NCBI RefSeq assembly: GCF_963675165.1
Contig: NC_087381.1
Location: 682,001-746,000, forward strand
Reading direction: 5' to 3'
Source: Halichondria panicea
Taxonomy: Eukaryota > Porifera > Demospongiae > Suberitida > Halichondriidae
Length of the DNA stretch: 64,000 nucleotides
The position numbers and the translations under genes were made by a program. Below are positions 20,701-32,306 of the stretch, in pieces. Numbering within the stretch: position 1 is the first letter of the stretch; each line of letters opens with the position of its first letter. The notes under the pieces are model-generated. The model saw nothing but the letters and a program-made list of their open reading frames with translations. It did no database searches and had not been told where the DNA came from.

Positions 20701-23700
20701 CCTGTCGAACATAAAGGCAAGATTTAGTAGCAGAAGACTTGCCTGGTCCATCATCAGGGGACCCACAGGAACACATCATGCCTTTCCTATATAACATATA
20801 TAGCCTTAAAGTGTAAGGTGTCATAGGTAGAGACTTGGCTTGATACAATAAAGGGCGTAAGAGCTCAGTCATCTTTGCACAATACTTCTATGTAACGGAC
20901 TGTAACTTCAGAATACAATTAGTATACGATTTATTTTACTGACAGTATCCACAAATACACAGATTACCCCCTTTTTGGGGTAATGTACACGCATGCGCAT
21001 ACAAAGTATACCAGACCGCCTTTCTCTTCGCGGCCTGGAATCGAGGCTAGATATATCCTTATCATACAACTACACGTGATGGTTTGGATAACAAACTCAT
21101 AGAAGTACCAGCACACGTAATACTATATATATATATACGCAATATTCGTATGTAACTACTTATCTTACTTGTAGTACTACTTTGAGTGCAGATTAAGGCC
21201 ACATCTTGTGAATGGGTGCAATCTTCAGCTCCGATAGAGTTAGCAGGGCAATTAATGAGTCTGCTCTCAGTTCCTGAGCAACGAAGCTCGTCCAACCATG
21301 TCCGAATAGTAGATGACGCTTGGAAGAAACTATAGGGGAACCCAATTTTACACCAGCATTAATAGAAATTACATGCATGCAGTGATACCATGCAGGAAGT
21401 TGAACCAATTTATAGTGTAAGAAATTATTCCTAAGTCTATTTGTGTTGAGCTAGTTTGGCCTTTTGTAATGTTGTCATAGAACGTTATAACTTCGTCATA
21501 CGTTAAAAATTGCATAGACTCATAACTATTATTTGCCTTTTATGACTTGCCATCAAATCATCCGTCTTAATTACTATAATTTTTATTGTACACAGTCACT
21601 CTGTACTCATTGACTATTGCTTACACACTCACCCTAGCGCTCCAACTGTTCCGTATTGAGTGTAGGTTGAGAACCCTAGTTGATAACAAGCCACTCTGGC
21701 ATCATTTGGAGTGAAGCTGTCGTCACACACTGTCCCCCATTGTCCACTGTAATAGACTTCCAGTCTGCCAGAGGAGCCTCCCGTTAGGCTTGGGAAACCT
21801 ACCAGCCTCAGATCTCCCCTTGAAGGACCTAAACAACACAATTCATTACATGGCTGAATAAGTACCGTATAGCGGGTAAGTTTCGTGGGGTAAAAAATTC
21901 GTTCAACTCGAGAAACGATAGTTTTCGTGAGTAAAAATTTCGTTTAGTCTCGTGGCTGCACGGCATTCTTACGTTCAGATAAGCCACGCCTACAATAAAA
22001 TTTCGTGGAGGTCAGCCTGCCCACGAAAATAACGAATATTTTACCCCACGAAAATTACCCGGTATACGGTATATGGTATATGCTAAGTATCTACTCACTT
22101 AATTATAAAACAAAACTGGAGTGCAGTCGCCTACTCCCATTAATGTATTGGCAGAAATGCAAGAAATCATGCTTCTATATAGTTAATACTTGCATGACAC
22201 GATGATTATACGAAGCAAGTTCTCATCTACATATACACGTAATATAATTATATACATTATACCAGCGGACGTTATTATGTACACAATATTTGTACTCATT
22301 TATTTTTACTTGTAGTACTATTTTCAGTACAGATCAAGGCAATATCTTGTGAATGGGAGCAATCTTCAACTCCGATAGTGTTAGCAGGGCAAGTAATGAG
22401 TCTGCTCTCAGTTCCTGAGCAGCGAAGCTCGTCCAGCCATGTCCGAGTGGTTGATAAAGGTTGGGAGAAACTATATAGGGGGAAATAAAAATTATTGCAA
22501 AAGCTGTATTTATTATATAAATTAGCTATTGACATTTCCTTCAAGATGGATGATTCGATGGCGAGTAATGAAAGGCTAATAAGATTATTATCTGGTGAGC
22601 TTACACACTCACCCTAGCGCTCCAACTGTTCCGTATCGAGTGTAGTTTGAGAACCCTAGTTGACGACAAGCCACTTTTGCATCATTCGGACTGAAGCTGT
22701 CGTCACACACTGTTCCCCATAGTCCACTGTAATCGACCTCCAGTCTGCCGGAGGAACCTCCTGTTAGGCCTGAGCTGCCTACCAGCCTCAGGTCTCCACT
22801 TGAAGGACCTAAACAACAAAATTTATTACATGCATGGCTATAATAATCGAATATGCTGTATGGTTAATTACTCAGTCCAGTGCAGATCAAGGCCACATCT
22901 TCAAAATGGGAGCAATCTTCAACTCCAATAGAGTTAGCAGGACAATCAATGAGTCTGCTCTCAGTTCCTAAGCAACGAAGATTGTCCAGCCATGTCGGAG
23001 TAGTTGATGAAGCTTGGGAGAAACTATAGGAGTAATGATCATGCTAACACAAATGCACCAGCTATAAATTACATGCATGCCATTGAATGATACCATCGGC
23101 AGACCAGAACAGTGTTTAGGATAATTAGGATTGATAAAGGAAATGTCTAATGACAAATATTGCACATATAGAAATTAGCTATAGAGTTCCATGAAACTGT
23201 ACACTCTGCAATACATTTCTTCAAGATGAATGTCGACAGTGAGTCATGAAAGGTAAAATAATTATCAGATGAGCTTACACACTCACCCTAGTGTTCCAAC
23301 TGTTCCATATTGAGTATAGGTTGAGAACCTTAATTGACGACAAGCTACTCTTGCACCATTTGGACTGAAATTGTCATGGCACACTGTCCCCCATTGTCCA
23401 CTGTAATAGACTTCCAGTCTGCCAGAGGAGCCTCCTGTTTGGCTTGAGTTGCCTACCAGCCTCAGGTCTCCACGTGAAGGACCTAAACAACACAATGCAT
23501 TGCATGGCTGAATAATTATATGCTAAGTATCTACTCACTTGATTATAAAACAAAACTAGAATGCATGCAGTCGCCTACTCCCATTAACGTATTGGCTAGA
23601 AATGCAAGACATCATACTTCTATTAATGCTTGCAAGATCCGAATGAAACAATGGATATACGAAGCAAGATAATATTCTTCTTATCTACATGCAACTACAC

Positions 23701-26700
23701 GTGATGGTTTGGATAACAAAGTTATTATTATGCCCAGGGGCGTAGCCAGGGGGGGCTTATGGTGCTCAAGCACCTCCTTTCTATCTGAGATTGTACACAA
23801 AGTGTACTATGATCTGATTGTCTAGCTGAGCACCCCCTTCTCTTCCAGATCTTGCTGCAGTTAGCTAGCTATAGTAGGCAAGCAAAACGAATTGGTCTAT
23901 GACTTTAAACTGTTATAGCTATTCTGGCTTAGATCATGTTTGCCATAAATACTACAATTTGATTGGCTAAAGGATGTGTTCTATCCAACTTAGAAAATCA
24001 TGTACTTCACTTAGAAAATCCTGTAGCAAAGATTAGATAAGAATATTCAAATCTGATTGGCTAAATACTCATGGTTGCTATGATCTAAAATGCTTAAACA
24101 CTATTTAGGAAGTTTCCACATGATTTAGAAGTCCTCAGGGCTAGTAGAATCCTCACTGCGTTCGGGATACTACAACCAGCCCTTTGGGCTTCTAAATCAT
24201 GTAGAAACTTCCTAAACAGTGTCTAACTATTATTTAGATCTATAGACTAGTTCTCTTTCGTAGCAAAATAGGCTTCTGTATGCAAATACATGTACGTAGA
24301 AGATTGGGCCACGCCCAACTATTAATTACTATGTCATTAATAAGAGGTGTGGCTTCCGGTCGTGGTAGCACCTCCTTCCTCAAAGTCCTGGCTACACCCC
24401 TGATACCAGCGCACGTAATACGTTCACAATAATTATTTGTAACTCATTATATATCTATTCTTACTTATAGTACTAATTCCAGCGCAGATCAAGGCCACAT
24501 CTAGAGCATGGAAGCAATTGTCATCTCTAATAGAGTCAGCATGACAATCAATGAGTCTGCTCTCAGTTCCTACGCAACGAAGTTCGTCCAGCCATATCGG
24601 AGTGGATAATGAAGCTTGGGAGAGGGAGAAACTATAGGAGTAATGATCATGCTAACACAAATGCACCAGCTATAATTATACATAAATTACATGCATGCCA
24701 TTGAATGATACCATCGGCAGACCAGAAAACAGTGTTTAGGATAATTATGATTGATAAAGGAAATGATTAATGACAATTATTGACATAAGAAATTAGCTAG
24801 AGTTCCATGAAACTGTATACTCTGTAATACATTTCTTCAAGATGAATGATTCGATGGTTGAGTCATGAAAGGTAATTAACAAGATAATTTTCAGATTAGT
24901 ATACACACTCACCCTAGTAAATCTCCAATATATCCGTATTGACTGTAGGTTGAGAACCCTAGTTGATGACAAGCCACTCTTGCCTCACGTGAGTCGAAGT
25001 TGTCCAAACACACTGTTCCCCATTGTCCACTGTTATAGAGCTCTAGTCTGCCAGATCTAGAGGAGCCTCCTGTTAGGCTTGAGCTGTCTACCAGCCTCAG
25101 ATCTCCATTTAAAGGACCTGAAGGACCTAAACAACACAATTCATTGCTTGACTGAATAATTATATGCTAAGTATCTACTCACTTGATTATAAAACAAAAC
25201 TGGAGTGCATTTTCCTACTCCCAAACGTATATTGGCAGAAATGCAAGAAATCATGCTTCTATATAGTTAATGCTTGCAAAATCCGAATGAAACAATGGAC
25301 ATACGAAGCAAGATATATTCTTCTCATCTACATGCAACTACACGTGATGGTTTGGATAACAAAGTATTATACCCAGGGGCGTAGCTAGGGGGGCTCATGG
25401 TGCTCAAGCATGCACCCCCTTTCTATCTGAGATTGTACACAAAGTGTATATACCTGATTGTCTAGCTGAGCATCCCCTTCTCTTCCAGCAGTTAGCTAGC
25501 TATAGTAGGCAAGCAAAACAAATTGGTCTTTAAACTGTTAGCTATTCTGGCTTAGATCTATAGACTAGTTCTTTTTCGTAGCAAAATAGGCTTCTCTATG
25601 GAAATAGAAGATTGGGCCACGCCCAACTATTAATTATTAGGTCATTAATAAGAGGTGTGGTTTCCGGTAAACCGTATTTCGGCGCTGCACAGTTCAAAAT
25701 CGGGCGCTTTGCGCCCTCTTTTGTCATGGTAGCACCCCCTTCCAGGGGCGTAGCTACCATTGTTTCCTGGTTGCCCAGAAACCCCCCGGGCCCCAGGAGC
25801 TGCTGAGAAAATTGGGCAGGGCTCCCCAATAATTGAAATCAAGCAGCCCTGCCCATCTTTTCATGCACGTGGCTGCAAATCATGTAGAGATAGCACCGTG
25901 AATCGTTTCACTTTGGCTAGCTTTGTCTCAGCATAGATACACGAAAGAAAGGGATAGGCAACGCCCCACGTGATGCTAGGTAAATGCAGTGTGTGACGTC
26001 ACACCCTCTGGTTGGAGGCGAGTTGCGCTCAAGAAAGTACACAATGATCCCTATATCTGCTTATTTTTCTCGTAGGGGGCCTAAAAGAGAAATTCAAAGC
26101 AATCAGGCATCATGCACACATACACCCAGCACTACTGATAGCTACAGCTGCTATGTTAGTGCCGAGCTTTCTTTTATTCAGCTTGATTTGTGTGAAAAAA
26201 CACCAATTTGTCAGTTTATGTACCTCTATCTCCAATATGAAATAATTTTATAACATGTAAGTTTCACAGAATTAAAGTGTGTTTATAACTGCATGGAACA
26301 AAGCATATTTTCCAGCTCTCAATGCAGTGAAGTAGTAGCAGCACCATGAAACGTTTGTCCAAAGTCCAGAAAGTTTGCGTACCTCTCCTGCTCTTACTGT
26401 ACATGGTAATCTAGTTTGAAGTGCTCTAAGATACAGTTTAGGTATTAGAAAGTGGAACACAAGTATCTTTATCTGCATTGTGTGATCGAAGAGATGGCAT
26501 TTGAAGGACTTGGGAACAGACCTGTTATGGTTTGTAGAGTGTACTGACACCCCCTTTGGAGCTCACTTTCTCATCACTTTGCATATAATAGCTCTAAAAG
26601 ATTAATAGCCTATGTCTAAGTGTATCTGGTGTCTCCTCAAGAGCACAGTTTGCTATAATACTACAAACTATTAATATCTTTACTGACATTTTGAGTGCAC

Positions 26701-29700
26701 ACACCGCTTTTTGCTCATTACACGCCCCTTTTTAGCAACTTGCCTCATCCAACGGAAGTGCTGGGCGTTGCCTATCCCTTTCTTTCGTGTATCTATGGTC
26801 TCAGCTAGCTAGCTAGCTAGCTACCTCAAACAAAAAAGACCAAGACTTAAGTTCTAGTATCAATCCTGCATGCTCCAGTATTCTCAGACTCAGCTCTAAG
26901 CACAACTTTATTCGATATTCAGGAAGGACAAGTTTAGAACAATCTCAGCCACATGAAACCTCTCAGGTAAATGTAATGGTGCTCAGCTAGACTAGCAATA
27001 CACAATTGACACCTGCCTTTTAGAATGTCTATAGCTAGCTAGACTAGCTAGTCTAGCTAGCTTCTCACAAACATGTAAAAAAAGTCATTACAAACAATGA
27101 GCAGTAGGTGTAACCAGTAGGTGTGCCCCAATCAAGAGGGTGTGGCACCGGAAGTGGGCGTGGCTAAATTTCCCGGCGCTACCGCGCCGCTGGTTTTTCA
27201 AAGGAAACCCCTATGTCAAAAGTCTGGCTACGCCCCTGCCTTCCTCAAAGTCCTGGCTACGCCCCTGATATCAGCACACGTAATACTATAATTATGTACA
27301 CAATATTTGTACTCATTATATCTATTCTTACTTGTAGTAATAATTCCAGTGCAGATCAAGGCAATATCTTCATTATGGCCACAATCTTCAACCCAAATAG
27401 GGTTAGCAGGGCAAGTAATGAGTCTGCTCTCAGTTCCTAAGCAACGAAGCTCGTCCAGCCATGTCGGAGTGGATGATGAAGCTTGGGAGAAACTATAGGA
27501 GTAATGATCATGCTAACACAAATGCACCAGCTATAATTATACATAAATTACATGCATGCCATTGAATGATACCATCGGCAGACCAGAACAGTGTTTAGGA
27601 TAATTATGATTGATAAAGGAAATGATTAATGACAATTATTGCACATAAGAAATTAGCTAGAAACTGTATACTCTGTAATACATTTATTCAAGATGAATGA
27701 TTCGATAGTGAGTCACATGAAAGGTAATTAAACAAGATAATTTTCAGATGAGTTTACACACTCACCCTAACTCTCCAACTTTTCCGTATCGAGTGTAGGT
27801 TGGTAACCCTAGTTGACGACAAGCCACCACTGCATCACTTGAGTCGAAGCTGTCATCACACACGGTCCCCCATTCTCCATTGTAATAGACCTCCAGTCTG
27901 CCAGAGGAGCCTCCTGTTTGGCCTGAGCTGCCTACCAGCCTCAGGTCTCCACTTGATTGTCCTGCATATATATGCAGACACGAAAATTAGAAAAGCCCTC
28001 AGCCACTTTAGTATCCTCGTTACGCTTGGGATACTAAATCTGTGCCTTTGGGCTTCTAAATCCCATAGACATCTCCAAAACAGTATCTAACTCATTTAGA
28101 TACTAGTGCGCATGTGCAAACCGCTTGACTACAATACAATTACTTGACAACGGAATACTATAGGTATATACTAAGTAAATTTGCAGGTATACTAATTATA
28201 AGTCCCCTAGTATACCTGCTCTTCGACACTTTTCCCATGTATTTCCCATGTACTTCCCATGTAGATATTTATCAAATAGTGTCTAATCTTAAAGAATGCT
28301 GTACGCCATCTTGTATAGTGTCATTATTATTTAGGCCGAAATGCTCCCTTGTTGATACAATTTCCTAAATCACTATTAACAAATTAAAATTAGTACCCTC
28401 GCTACGCTCGGGATACTAAATCAGTGCCTTTGGGCTTTTAAATCCCATAGACACCTCCAAAACAGTGTCTATAACTATTATTTATTAAACAGAGTGGAAA
28501 GTTGATTCTTGTTCACCGAATTCATACCAGTTTAACCAACTTTATTAGCAGAATTGATCATGCATGCACACGATCAATCATACTGAGGAGTAGCCTCGAT
28601 CCCAGGCCGATCCGTCTCTAATTGAACGCTAGGTCGCCTCCTCGGCCTGGTATTGATTGTATCTGGGCGTGACCGGAAACTGGTAAGTATCAGCTATGTA
28701 CTGTAACATTTTCAGTTCATCACAGTTGGCTAAAAATACAGCGATATAATGATATAATGACACTAGAAATTAATACTGTGCACAGCAGTACTGCGTCCAT
28801 AATAAATGCAGATGTTTAGAAGTGAAGATCTCAAACAAGAGCTTCCAGAAAGACTTAATAATTACTGCGCCTTCAGGTGGCATAACAAAGATTGTGTGTT
28901 CACAGTGCATCAAGAGACAGTAGAATCCTGACGTCACTGGTCAGGATAGCAACCACAAGTGTTGAAAGAGCCATTCCACGTCAGTAGTTTTAGTGCAGGT
29001 AGTTCTATAAGATCGGACCCTTGGGAAGGACACGAGTGGCACTGGGGCATCCTCTTTCAATGAGTTCACACCCATCAGCTAGGAGGAGTACGACGAGGGT
29101 TGGAGGGGAAGGTTCCATTTTGCTCCTGTATACAAATTAGTATGAACTTAAATTCACCATTCCACTACACATTTTGTAACTCACAGTGATGGTCCACACA
29201 AAACTAGCCACGATCCCAGGCCGCACTTCCTTGAAGGTCGGTGAAGGAGGCTAACACAACACCAGTGCCAGTGCCGTAATGTCATATCTTGATCCAGATA
29301 CCAAGGATTGGGCTATAGGCTATAGTGTACAATTTCCAATGATGAAAGGGTATTATTGATTTATATCGCTCACCTTGACAATACATCCCAGGCCCAGCCA
29401 CTTGTGGACACCCCTGAGCATAGTATACAAGAGATCGATGGCCAGAGTCTGAGGATAGACTCTACCAAGTGTATCTGGCAATCAATGGTCTAATCAAGCG
29501 CTTGTATTAAATTGTGTAGTCAATCAAAAGTAGCCACTGATAGCAGAAACTTGAGAACCTAGGTCTGTTCTTCTCCCTTCGCACAAGACAGCTCCTCACA
29601 CTCTAGCTAGCTAAGCCTATATCTACATATTATGTCTATGACAAACTAAACTTGCAAACTGCAAAGAATAGACCTATGACACGGAGTTCTTTGTGATTTA

Positions 29701-30145
29701 ACGGTGATTTTACGGAGTAAGTATGCTTACATACACTATTAGTGTTTCTATTCGCTCCACCTTGCTCAGGTATTCGCTCTTTTTTAGCGAATACCTGAGC
29801 AACCACAGCAACCACAGCACATGCCCAGATACACGCCCAGATACAATCAATACCAGGCCGAGGAGGCGACCTAGCGTTCAATTAGAGACGGATCGGCCTG
29901 GGATCGAGGCTAACTGAGGAGAAGAGTAATACAAAATGGTAGCAATTGTGAACTATAGTTTGACAGTCACAATAAATTATTATTGATTATAGTGACAGTA
30001 TTAAATTTCATAAAAGATGGAGCTGTATTCTCATATGCATGCATGGTTGTCTGTCTATATGAAGTATATTGAGTGAAAGCTCACCTCTAACAGCCCAAAC
30101 CAGGCTCAGGAAAGTGACTGACTTCCACAGCAAACAGCTCATCAT
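17712..30145 (-). CDS. SRCR gene D: six-SRCR transmembrane receptor with altered C-terminus
   Basis: Predicted 908 aa. Exons in coding order: 30085-30145 (signal); SRCR1 27766-27961, 27332-27492; SRCR2 24913-25126, 24465-24631; SRCR3 23287-23482, 22872-23023; SRCR4 22613-22808, 22310-22470; SRCR5 21633-21828, 21169-21329; SRCR6 18994-19204, 18696-18856; last exon 17712-18205; 2727 nt, in frame. All six domains keep the six cysteines. Second halves carry 12-18 nt more at the 3' end than in gene B. Membrane helix about aa 762-784, then RRRRLAR and a Pro/Gln/Tyr tail. Relative to gene F, two extra nucleotides near 17739-17755 shift the frame, so the protein ends [10 protein letters not shown] instead of GEAPPAYPN. 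Introns carry several transposons. SRCR3 uses a weak donor (GTAATT). Confidence 0.82.
19400..21050. mobile_element. Mutator-like inverted-repeat element with 9-bp target duplication
   Basis: 1651 bp in an intron of gene D. The inverted ends begin TAGCCTCGATTCCAGGCCG and match for about 60 bp. GATATATCC flanks both sides (19391-19399, 21051-21059), and a paralogous empty site is seen at 18584-18592. A 9-bp duplication and long inverted ends fit the Mutator-like superfamily. No transposase was recognised, so it is non-autonomous. It contains a nested element (19604-20498) and host-like coding fragments shared with 37285-37997. Confidence 0.8.
19604..20498. mobile_element. Nested inverted-repeat element
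   Basis: Ends CAGTCTGCCCTAAGACCCC and ...GGGTCTTAGGGCAGACTG are inverted; TGT lies on both sides (19601-19603, 20499-20501). It interrupts, in this copy, the fragment that is continuous at 37440-37520. No coding sequence recognised. Confidence 0.65.
21863..22071. mobile_element. TA-flanked CCGTATAGCGGGTA MITE
   Basis: Inverted ends TACCGTATAGCGGGTAAG and ACCCGGTATACGGTA, about 209 bp, in an intron of gene D. The TA at each end fits Tc1/mariner-type target duplication. No coding capacity. Confidence 0.7.
23735..24402. mobile_element. CAGGGGCGTAGCC element, copy 1 in gene D
   Basis: Ends CAGGGGCGTAGCCAGG and CCTGGCTACACCCCTG; flanks ATGCC / ATACC give a near 5-bp duplication. Same family as 10606-11000. 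About 23940-24235 is extra relative to the other copies and itself has inverted parts (TAGGAAGTTTCCACATGATT / AATCATGTAGAAACTTCCTA), so a further foldback is nested inside. Confidence 0.75.
25374..27267. mobile_element. CAGGGGCGTAGC element, copy 2 in gene D, with nested insertion
   Basis: The outer element spans 25374-25742 plus 27239-27267. It lies at the position equivalent to the 23735 copy in the neighbouring SRCR unit; flanks are ATACC / ATATC. The part 25743-27238 is a second, different element inserted in it. Confidence 0.75.
25743..27238. mobile_element. Nested 1.5-kb CAGGGGCGTAGC element with exact 5-bp duplication
   Basis: Ends CAGGGGCGTAGCTACC and GTCTGGCTACGCCCCTG. CCTTC is on both sides (25738-25742, 27239-27243), and removing the element restores the family consensus. 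Interior 25936-25965 and 26764-26797 are inverted copies. No transposase ORF seen. Termini resemble hAT-type elements; hAT usually gives 8-bp duplications, but 5-6-bp subgroups are known. Confidence 0.75.
27962..28590. other. Part of intron 1 of gene D, no exon
   Basis: Contains two related stretches (about 27995-28100 and 28375-28480) sharing CTTTGGGCTTYTAAATCCCATAG and CTCGYTACGCTYGGGATACTAAAT, both reminiscent of 24140-24200. They look like small repeats. Nothing coding. Confidence 0.4.
28591..29912. mobile_element. Mutator-like element with 9-bp target duplication in intron 1 of gene D
   Basis: 1322 bp; inverted ends of more than 80 bp beginning TAGCCTCGATCCCAGGCCG. ACTGAGGAG flanks both sides (28582-28590, 29913-29921). 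The matching intron of gene C lacks the insertion. A further CGATCCCAGGCCG end near 29208 suggests a nested relative. No transposase seen. Confidence 0.8.
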
Positions 30146-30228
30146 TGGTAATGCTTGCAACTCAGTTCAGTGTTATTGATGGGTTAATATCGAAAGTAGC
30201 CACGTAGTCTAGTAATAATAATAATATT

Positions 30229-30627
30229 GTGACAGGCTCTGGGAAAACAGACCAATTGGCGCAAGCTATAATTTTTGCGATCTATTATACCAGATGATAG
30301 AGCAAAGAATTGCCTACACCTTGATATGCTTAGTTTGCACATACCTTGTTCCATGCCTGAGTTATGCGTGTTGGAAACTCGAAGTTGTAAAACAGCAGTA
30401 TTGAGAAACGCCCACTCAAAGATTGCGGTAATGGTGGCTGCTTAGACAAAGCGCTTTGGTGGAAAGAGTTGGATTCAGAGCATCAGATTTTACAGAGAGG
30501 TAGTAGAAAGACTGTAGATAACTATAAGCCAAGAAAAAAATTTATGAGATTATACACTGTAGTCTATAAATCTGGCTATTGCTCAATATATCTGCTCCAA
30601 TTGGTCTGTTTTCCCAGAGCCTGTCAC
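30229..30627. mobile_element. GTGACAGGCTCTGGG inverted-repeat element
   Basis: 399 bp in the 5' flank of gene D. Ends GTGACAGGCTCTGGGAAAAC and GTTTTCCCAGAGCCTGTCAC are inverted and continue through GACCAATTGG. Non-coding. Confidence 0.75.
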
Positions 30628-30710
30628 CTATGATGAATTAACAATTACTGCGCATGCGCACTACACCAAATGTAGAAATACTTGAGTGTGTGTGCGACTG
30701 TGCGCAGGCC

Positions 30711-31970
30711 CAGATCTAGGGGAGGGGGGGGGGTTTCAGGGGTTGCAACCCCCCCAAACACTCATAGCTCAACCTACACTTGTGTTGCTTGTGGCTAAAC
30801 GAGCAATGTGGTTAACTTACAAGCTGTGAACTACTACCGTATTACTAGAATATTTTGCAGGTGAAAAACCTTTGCGAATGAGCCAAATCAGCAGAATATT
30901 TGACCCTTTGCGATCTAACTACAGTAGACTCTCGCTATTCCGGCTCTCTGAAGTACGGCCACCTCGATATACCGGCCATTTGGCTTGGCACGGAATGCTA
31001 GCTATAGTTTACTGCACAAAACTCACCCTGAGGTACGGCCACTCGCTATTCCGTTTACCGGCCAGTGCTGGCTGTCCCAAACAAGGTAATTTTATATGTA
31101 TATTACGGCCGGATATGACGTTTTGGGTGTGGTTTTGCAAATAAAAATTAATTGTATTGCGTTCTGGCAAGGATTGTGTGTATTTACTAGTAAATAATTT
31201 TAGGTTTTGCTTTTGTGAATTGATCAACCATCAAGTTCGCAAATGTTTGATGCTCGCAAACATTCTAGTAATACAGTATGAAGTATTAGTATCTGTTGAC
31301 ATGAGTACAAGTCCAGGACACACTAAGTATATAATACACTTCATTCCACACATACCATTCGCATGTGTTAGTATGTATACATTAGCCTCGACTCCAGCCC
31401 ATTGCACAGGAGAAATGGCTGTGTTGCTGCTGCTCTGGGCGTGAAAGGGAGCGTGGCCAAACATTTTGCACACTCGCTTTTGTTCCAGAGGAGGTTGGAA
31501 GGAAGTTGAGATCACGTGCAAAAATATCAATTAAAGCTCTACGTGCTGAGTCAGCGCTATTTTTGTGTCTAGTCAGCAGTTTAGTTATACATAAGATATC
31601 AAGAGCTAGAGATGAGGAGTAGAAGATCTAGAGGAGCACCTACACGCCAGACTCCTGTTTAATCCAGGAAGATAAGTCTCATCTCCGTAGATCTAGTACT
31701 TTGGCTAGGAGAAACCTTAGTAGAGATTTTAAATCATAAGCAGGTGTAGTGATCAATGTAGTACAGCTTGGAGTGAGGAAGAAGTCAGACTACCCATTTT
31801 CTTGATGTCCAGTAGCTATCTATGAAACTGCTGACTAGACACAAAAATAGCGCCGACTCAGCACATTTAGAGCTTTAATTGATTTTTGCACGTGATCTCA
31901 ATTTCCTTCCAACCTCCTCTGCTTTTGTTCTATAACCCCCCTATAAAAATATTTGGCTAGATCCGCCCCT
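30711..31970. mobile_element. Composite transposon region between genes D and E
   Basis: Bounded by AGATCTAGGGGAGGGGGG on the left and GGCTAGATCCGCCCCTAG on the right, and absent from the equivalent C-D spacer. Inside: a pogo/Tc1-like terminal piece near 30920-31080 (ACAGTAGACTCTCGCTATTC), also seen at 2022-2100, and a foldback with 95-bp arms at 31487-31580 and 31826-31922. No intact protein recognised. Confidence 0.5.
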
Positions 31971-32306
31971 AGTGCATGTGTGTGTGTGTGTGTGTTCCAG
32001 GTGTTCGAGTCCCACCTCCACCGAATAAAGTTTGTATTATCTATATAATTATGTCTATTCTTTGAATACCATTTTATTGTTCACAGCATGATGTTACCAT
32101 CAGATTTTGTGATAAAACAACCGACAGTCACACTAAAATATAACAAATGAGAGAGGACAAGAATTAATATGCTATGAAACTACGTATACAGCAGATCTGA
32201 CACTAATTTTCTAGCTATTACTATCAGTCGTACATTTCACTACTTTTAGTTATTACATCAATTTCAGTTAATACTTGGTGCATGGGTGGTGGTACCCATA
32301 CTTAGT

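Noticed and set aside
25596-25842. Open frames of 64-77 aa on both strands
   Set aside because: They span the junction of the outer and nested transposons and match no recognisable protein.
26272-26550. 92-aa minus-strand frame inside the nested element as a transposase
   Set aside because: No recognisable DDE motif or domain, and the element's length and foldback structure suggest a non-autonomous copy.
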